Below are positions 14,138-18,212 of a stretch of 18,212 bases of DNA, piece after piece. The DNA is from Mucilaginibacter sp. (lineage in GTDB: Bacteria; Bacteroidota; Bacteroidia; Sphingobacteriales; Sphingobacteriaceae), in contig JAQBNY010000206.1 of NCBI GenBank assembly GCA_028288315.1, positions 1-18,212 of the forward strand. Direction: 5' to 3'. Below the pieces are notes generated by a model. The model did not search any database, was not told the DNA's origin, and saw nothing but the letters and a program-made list of their open reading frames with translations. How positions within the stretch are numbered: the first letter of the stretch is position 1; each line of letters begins with the position of its first letter. The position numbers and the translations under genes are program-made.

Positions 14138-15859
14138 TTACTCAAACCAAGCGATAACCGTTTCTTTAACCGGCATTGTAATATCCAGTTTTAATTTTTT
14201 GCGCATACCGCCAAGGTCATTAAATACCTTGTTTGGATTGCCTGCCTTAAGTTCTTCAACTGTATTAAAACCCATTTTGTTTAATACAGGTACCCATTCT
14301 GCAGGTACGCCAATATTGATAAAGTCATCTGCTGTGGCAACTTTAGCTTTTTTCTCAGGGCGCATCTGCGGGAAAAATAATACTTCCTGTATAGTACTTT
14401 GGTTGGTCATTAGCATTACCAGCCTATCAATACCTATACCCAAGCCTGATGTTGGCGGCATACCGTATTCAAGGGCACGTAAAAAGTCGTCATCCATCGC
14501 CATAGCTTCATCATCACCACGGCCGGCCAGTATCAATTGTTCTTCCAGGCGTTCGCGTTGGTCTATCGGGTCGTTCAATTCAGAATAAGCATTAGCTATT
14601 TCCTTGCCATTTACAAACAGCTCAAAGCGCTCAACCAAGCCGTCTTTAGTGCGGTGCTTTTTAGCAAGCGGTGTCATCTCAATTGGGTAATCGGTAATGT
14701 AAGTAGGCTGTATCAGGTTAGCTTCAACCTTGGCGCTAAAAATCTCATCTATTAGCTTGCCTTTACCCATGCTTGGATCAACCTCAATAGCTAAATCGGC
14801 ACAAACCGTACGCAAACTGGCTTCGTCCATAGCAGATACATCTATCCCTGTATATTTCAAGATAGAATCATACATTGACAGTTTTTCATACGGACCTGCA
14901 AAATTTATTTCATGCGGGCCAACCTGTACCACCGGAACGCCATGCACTGCTTTTGCAACAGTCTCTAAACATTCCTCAACCATGCCCATCATCCATATAT
15001 AGTCTTTGTAGGCTACATATATTTCCATAGCGGTAAACTCCGGGTTGTGGGTGCGGTCCATACCTTCGTTACGGAACATTTTCCCAAACTCGTAAACACC
15101 GTCAAAACCCGCTACAATTAAACGCTTAAGGTAAAGTTCATTAGCAATACGCAAAAAAAGCTGCATATCCAGCGTGTTATGATGCGTAGCAAATGGGCGA
15201 GCCGCTGCACCACCATGCACAGGCTGCAGAATAGGGGTTTCCACCTCCATCCAGCCCTGGGTATTAAAGTAATTACGCATAGCGCTAATCACTTTTGAGC
15301 GGTTAATGAATATGTTTTTAAATTCAGGGTTAACGGTCAAATCCACATAACGCTGGCGGTAACGCATCTCAGGGTCGGTAAAGCCATCATGTATGGTGCC
15401 ATCATCCTCACGCTTAACAACCGGTAGCGGTTTTAACGATTTTGAAAGTACATCCAATTCCTGTACGTGAATAGAGATCTCACCGGTTTGGGTTAAAAAA
15501 ACGTAGCCTTTAACACCTACATAATCGCCAATATCCAGTAGTTTTTTAAATACGGTATTGTAAAGCGTTTTATCCTCAGTAGGGCAAATATCATCGCGTT
15601 TCAAATAGATTTGCACACGGCCCGTTGAGTCCTGTATCTCGGCAAATGATGCGCTGCCCATAATGCGGCGCGTCATGATACGGCCTGCAATGGTAATCTG
15701 TTTATAGTTGTCCGGGTTAGCTTCAAAGTTGTCTGTAATATCTTGTGCCCATGCAGTTACATCATATGCTTCGGCAGGGTAAGGGTTAATGCCCAAAGCC
15801 CGCAGTTGCTGTAACGATTCGCGACGTATAATTTCCTGTTCGGATAGTGCAATACTCAT
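14138..15859 (-). CDS. lysS: Lysyl-tRNA synthetase, class II
   Basis: 573-residue class IIb enzyme charging tRNA-Lys. An OB-fold anticodon-binding domain (about 55-140) is followed by the catalytic core: motif 2 MFRNEGMDRTHNPEFTAMEIYVAY (261-284), with GKEIANAYSELNDP (418-431) and motif 3 GLGIGIDRLVML (472-483). Standard LysRS proteins end near FFPQMRPE (496-502). Here about 70 more residues follow (505-573), resembling a small helix-hairpin-helix module (INIGVPAEWVPVLNKMGFNTVEELKAG). I believe similar extensions occur in other Bacteroidota LysRS. ATG 15859 gives a normal N-terminus. A TATTTTTG -7 element at 15887-15894 (minus strand) predicts a leader of about 23 bases. Confidence 0.97.
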   Translation of the reverse strand: MSIALSEQEIIRRESLQQLRALGINPYPAEAYDVTAWAQDITDNFEANPDNYKQITIAGRIMTRRIMGSASFAEIQDSTGRVQIYLKRDDICPTEDKTLYNTVFKKLLDIGDYVGVKGYVFLTQTGEISIHVQELDVLSKSLKPLPVVKREDDGTIHDGFTDPEMRYRQRYVDLTVNPEFKNIFINRSKVISAMRNYFNTQGWMEVETPILQPVHGGAAARPFATHHNTLDMQLFLRIANELYLKRLIVAGFDGVYEFGKMFRNEGMDRTHNPEFTAMEIYVAYKDYIWMMGMVEECLETVAKAVHGVPVVQVGPHEINFAGPYEKLSMYDSILKYTGIDVSAMDEASLRTVCADLAIEVDPSMGKGKLIDEIFSAKVEANLIQPTYITDYPIEMTPLAKKHRTKDGLVERFELFVNGKEIANAYSELNDPIDQRERLEEQLILAGRGDDEAMAMDDDFLRALEYGMPPTSGLGIGIDRLVMLMTNQSTIQEVLFFPQMRPEKKAKVATADDFINIGVPAEWVPVLNKMGFNTVEELKAGNPNKVFNDLGGMRKKLKLDITMPVKETVIAWFE

Positions 15860-15886
15860 ATTATAAAGGGTATTTTATTAAGGGTG

Positions 15887-15894
15887 CAAAAATA
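15887..15894 (-). promoter_or_regulatory. -7 element of the lysS promoter
   Basis: Minus strand reads TATTTTTG, an exact TAnnTTTG match, 27 bases upstream of the lysS start codon. No clear -33 element is seen. Confidence 0.5.
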
Positions 15895-15908
15895 GGGTTT
15901 TTAACTTA

Positions 15909-15940
15909 GATATGAGACGTTAGATGTGAGATTTGAGACG
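15909..15940. repeat. Short direct repeat between lysS and the HAD gene
   Basis: GATATGAGACG (15909-15919) and GATTTGAGACG (15930-15940) recur with a 21-base period, with GATGTGAG between them. It is low-complexity and similar in style to the repeat cluster near 12201-12330. Confidence 0.5.
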
Positions 15941-15981
15941 AAGATAGCCGAATATTTATTGCAGATTAATACCTTTACCGC

Positions 15982-16665
15982 ATGAACATTAAAGTAATTG
16001 CGTTTGATGCTGATGATACCCTTTGGGTAAATGAGCCCTACTTTAGGCAAACGGAAGAGCATTTTTGTAGCCTGCTGGGCGAATATGCTTCACAGCACGA
16101 GTTAGAACGCGAACTGCTAAAAATGGAGATATATAACCTTGGTCTTTACGGCTATGGCATAAAGGGCTTTGTATTATCTATGATAGAAACTGCCTTAAAG
16201 GTTAGTGGTAAAACCATAAGTCCTGATATAATTGAGCAGATCCTTAACTTGGGCAGGCAAATGCTTAACCAGCCTATTGAACTGTTGGATGGTATTGAAG
16301 ATTTGCTGCAATCGCTTAAAAATAAATACCGTTTAGTAGTTGCTACCAAAGGTGACCTGCTTGACCAGGAACGCAAGCTTAAAAATTCAGGATTGAGCCA
16401 TTATTTTCATCATATTGAGATAATGAGTGAGAAGGATGATGCCAACTATCAGAAACTGATTAAGCATTTGGATATACAACCGGATGAATTTATGATGGTA
16501 GGCAATTCATTAAAGAGTGATATTTTACCGGTGCTTAACATTGGTGGTTATGGTGTACACGTACCTTACCATATTACCTGGGCGCATGAGCAAATTGAGC
16601 ATAGCGTTGATAACGAGCGCTTTAAAAGCGTTGTAAGTATAAAAGATATACTGGAGTTCTTATAA
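15982..16665 (+). CDS. HAD-superfamily hydrolase
   Basis: 227-residue phosphatase-type HAD protein, cytoplasmic. Motif I is FDADDTLW with nucleophile Asp9 and general acid/base Asp11. Motif II is the Thr in VVATKGD (T122). The motif III lysine is probably K151 in SEKDD. Motif IV is GNSLKSD (174-180), with Asp180 as metal ligand. A helical cap lies at about 15-105. Substrate is not predictable, though organic phosphates are usual for this subgroup. ATG 15982 is preceded closely by TACCTTTA (15970-15977), one base off the -7 consensus. The CatA-like gene starts 1 base after the stop, so they probably form one operon. Confidence 0.92.
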   Translation: MNIKVIAFDADDTLWVNEPYFRQTEEHFCSLLGEYASQHELERELLKMEIYNLGLYGYGIKGFVLSMIETALKVSGKTISPDIIEQILNLGRQMLNQPIELLDGIEDLLQSLKNKYRLVVATKGDLLDQERKLKNSGLSHYFHHIEIMSEKDDANYQKLIKHLDIQPDEFMMVGNSLKSDILPVLNIGGYGVHVPYHITWAHEQIEHSVDNERFKSVVSIKDILEFL

Positions 16666-16666
16666 C

Positions 16667-17292
16667 ATGAAAACTAAAATAGACCTGGCTAACTGGCCAC
16701 GTAAAGATCATTTCAATTTTTTTAACCAGTTTGAAGAACCCTTTTGGAGCGCCACAGTAAGCGTTGATTGTACCGTTGCTTATAAAAAGGCAAAAGAGCT
16801 GGGTGTATCGTTCTTTTTATATTACCTGCACTGCTCGTTAAACGCAGCCAACCAAAGCGAGGCTTTCAGGTACCGTATTATTAACGATGAGGTTTTTGTT
16901 TATGACGATGTGCATGCCTCGGCAACAATTAACCGTCCTAATGGTACTTTCGGTTTTTCGTATATTGATTTTAAGCCGCAGTTTACCGAATTTATTGAAG
17001 GTGCTAAAAAAGAGATTGATAGGGTGCAGGCTACAACCGGCTTATTTCCTGCTAATTCAGGCGAGAATGTAATCCATTACTCGGCTATGCCCTGGATAAA
17101 TTTTACCGGACTAACACATGCACGAAGCTTTTCTTTTAAAGATAGCATTCCCAAAAAATATCCTTCGGGATGGTAACTGAGGATGCCAGTAAAAGAAGTA
17201 TGCCGGTTTCTATAACTGTACATCATGGGTTAATGGATGGGTACCAGGTAGGCCAATATATTGATCTGTTCCAAAAGCTATTAAACGAGTAA
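16667..17292 (+). pseudogene. CatA-like O-acetyltransferase with a frameshift before the catalytic motif
   Basis: The frame from ATG 16667 runs 169 residues to TAA 17176 and shows a chloramphenicol-acetyltransferase fold start: PRKDHFNFFNQFEEPFWSATVSVDC, SFFLYYLHCSLNAAN, EVFVYDDVHASATI, and MPWINFTGLTHA. After IPKK (to about 17158) it becomes a short unrelated tail (YPSGW). The -1 frame from there continues ISFGMVTEDASKRSMPVSITVHHGLMDGYQVGQYIDLFQKLLNE to TAA 17292. That gives the conserved HHxxxDG active-site motif with catalytic His and a total of about 208 residues, the family's normal size. The break falls in a six-A run (17153-17158). Causes could be a sequencing indel, a real pseudogene, or slippage producing full-length protein. 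It is 1 base after the HAD gene. Confidence 0.88.
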
Positions 17293-17309
17293 CCCTTGGC
17301 AACCTTCTG

Positions 17310-17341
17310 TTGGTTTTAGTAGTAAATAAGTTATATATTTA
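17310..17341 (+). promoter_or_regulatory. Possible promoter of the Kelch lipoprotein gene
   Basis: TTG (17310-17312), 21-base spacer, TATATTTA (17334-17341), one mismatch from the -7 consensus. The ATG follows 20 bases later. Moderate fit only. Confidence 0.35.
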
Positions 17342-17361
17342 TTCTTCGCTTATAAACCAAT

Positions 17362-18212
17362 ATGCTGTTAAAAAAACCGGGCTTGTTGCTGTTGCTGGCA
17401 TTATGCATCCTATCCTGCAAGAAAGAACCATTTGTACCTAATTCGGCAAATGCTTTGCCGGGCTTATGGAAACAATTAGAGACGTTTCCGGGTGCTGGCC
17501 GTGTGCGTGCATTTGGCTTTGCCATTGGCAAAAAGGGATATATACTTGGAGGCAATGCCGCGAGTGGGTTTAACCTGATGTTATTGAACGATTTTTGGGA
17601 GTATGACCCCGATACTGATAAGTGGACAAGAAAAGCAGATTACCCCGGGCAGGCAGCCGAATATATTCGCGGTTTTAGCATTAATAATAAAGCTTATGTA
17701 GGTACCGGCTTTGGGCAGCGGGTGGTTATAGCAGGCAATAATATACCGCAAAACAATGATTTTTATGAATATGACCCGACAACCGATAAGTGGACCCGTA
17801 AAGCTGATTTTGCAGGTGTGGCAAGAGAAAATGTTATAGCCTTTGAAGTAAATGGCACGGGCTACATGGGCCTGGGCACTAATGATACTTACACTCAGAA
17901 TTATAAAGACTTTTATAAGTATGATGTTACTGCCGATAAATGGACTCGTGTTGCCGATTATCCGGGCAGCGGCAGCTTTGGGGTGGCGGCTTTTTCCAGC
18001 AATGGAAAAGGTTATGCGGGCTTAGGCGGAGCTTATCCAAGTACAATTGAAAAGGATTTTTGGGAGTATGACCCGGCTGCAGATAAATGGACTAAGAGGG
18101 CAGATTTCACTGGTAAAGCGCGTGTATTTAGCGGACAATTTGTTATTGGTAGCGATGGCTACGTAGGCTTTGGTACAACCGTTACCGATAATTTATTAGA
18201 TTGGTATAAATA
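17362..18212 (+). CDS. Kelch-repeat lipoprotein (3' end outside window)
   Basis: Open from ATG 17362 through the window end (283 full codons plus two bases), so it is truncated at its C-terminus here. MLLKKPGLLLLLALCILSC is a lipoprotein signal with lipobox ILSC and acylation at Cys19; the following KKE is common in Bacteroidota lipoproteins. Kelch units follow, seen as DFWEYDPDTDKWTRKADYPG (77), DFYEYDPTTDKWTRKADFAG (133), DFYKYDVTADKWTRVADYPG (183) and DFWEYDPAADKWTKRADFTG (232). They recur every 49-56 residues with GYxGLG/GYVGFG strands between. A beta-propeller exposed at the cell envelope is expected, with a binding role rather than catalysis. The family resembles Kelch lipoproteins of Bacteroidota; the ligand is unknown. 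Confidence 0.9.
   Translation, partial: MLLKKPGLLLLLALCILSCKKEPFVPNSANALPGLWKQLETFPGAGRVRAFGFAIGKKGYILGGNAASGFNLMLLNDFWEYDPDTDKWTRKADYPGQAAEYIRGFSINNKAYVGTGFGQRVVIAGNNIPQNNDFYEYDPTTDKWTRKADFAGVARENVIAFEVNGTGYMGLGTNDTYTQNYKDFYKYDVTADKWTRVADYPGSGSFGVAAFSSNGKGYAGLGGAYPSTIEKDFWEYDPAADKWTKRADFTGKARVFSGQFVIGSDGYVGFGTTVTDNLLDWYK

Noticed and set aside
1..18212. Mobile element, tRNA, prophage or defence system
   Set aside because: No transposase, integrase, terminal inverted repeats, cloverleaf, or toxin/defence domains could be recognised on either strand.

Overview
The window looks like chromosomal DNA of a Bacteroidota member, most likely Sphingobacteriaceae (Mucilaginibacter/Pedobacter-like). 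This is inferred from A+T-rich DNA, several TAnnTTTG-type -7 promoter elements (the Bacteroidota sigma factor signature), a DUF5723-type outer-membrane protein, an Nramp transporter fused to a UspA domain, a lysyl-tRNA synthetase with a C-terminal extension, and a CKKE-type lipoprotein. No species call can be made without a database.

Layout. 1-1606 (+): ribosome/RNA-processing cluster rpmH (5' end missing), rnpA, yidD, tsaB. 1603-4753 (-): two exported or envelope proteins, a DUF5723-like beta-barrel and an unrecognised 530-residue anchored protein. 4838-8481 (+): DUF423 membrane protein, priA (replication restart helicase), pcm (isoaspartyl repair methyltransferase). 8574-11594 (-): smpB (trans-translation) lies downstream of a translationally coupled mntR-mntH pair for manganese/iron homeostasis. 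11725-12195 (+): an Lrp/AsnC regulator divergent from mntR. 12330-13007 (-): ung. 13081-13638 (+): a membrane-anchored TPR-like protein. 13652-13906 (-): a small acidic-tailed hypothetical. 14138-15859 (-): lysS. 15982-17292 (+): HAD phosphatase followed 1 nt later by a CatA-like acetyltransferase whose frame is broken just before its catalytic HHxxxDG motif. 17362-end (+): a Kelch-repeat lipoprotein cut by the window edge.

The region is mainly housekeeping. The only clear regulatory circuit is MntR-MntH: a perfect 9+9 bp palindrome lies upstream of mntR, just upstream of a -7 element that almost abuts the start codon, and the regulator overlaps the transporter by ATGA. Three genes (mntR, lrp, pcm) have -7 elements 5-8 nt from their ATG, so leaderless mRNAs are predicted. 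Intergenic regions between convergent genes hold strong hairpins (pcm/smpB, lrp/ung, and next to lysS), some made from low-complexity short repeats. No tRNA, rRNA, insertion sequence, prophage or CRISPR array was seen, and no gene-free stretch exceeds 300 bases. I found no convincing undescribed multi-gene system. The best leads are the frameshifted acetyltransferase, the MntR operator, the leaderless promoters and a candidate small RNA at about 14045-14120.
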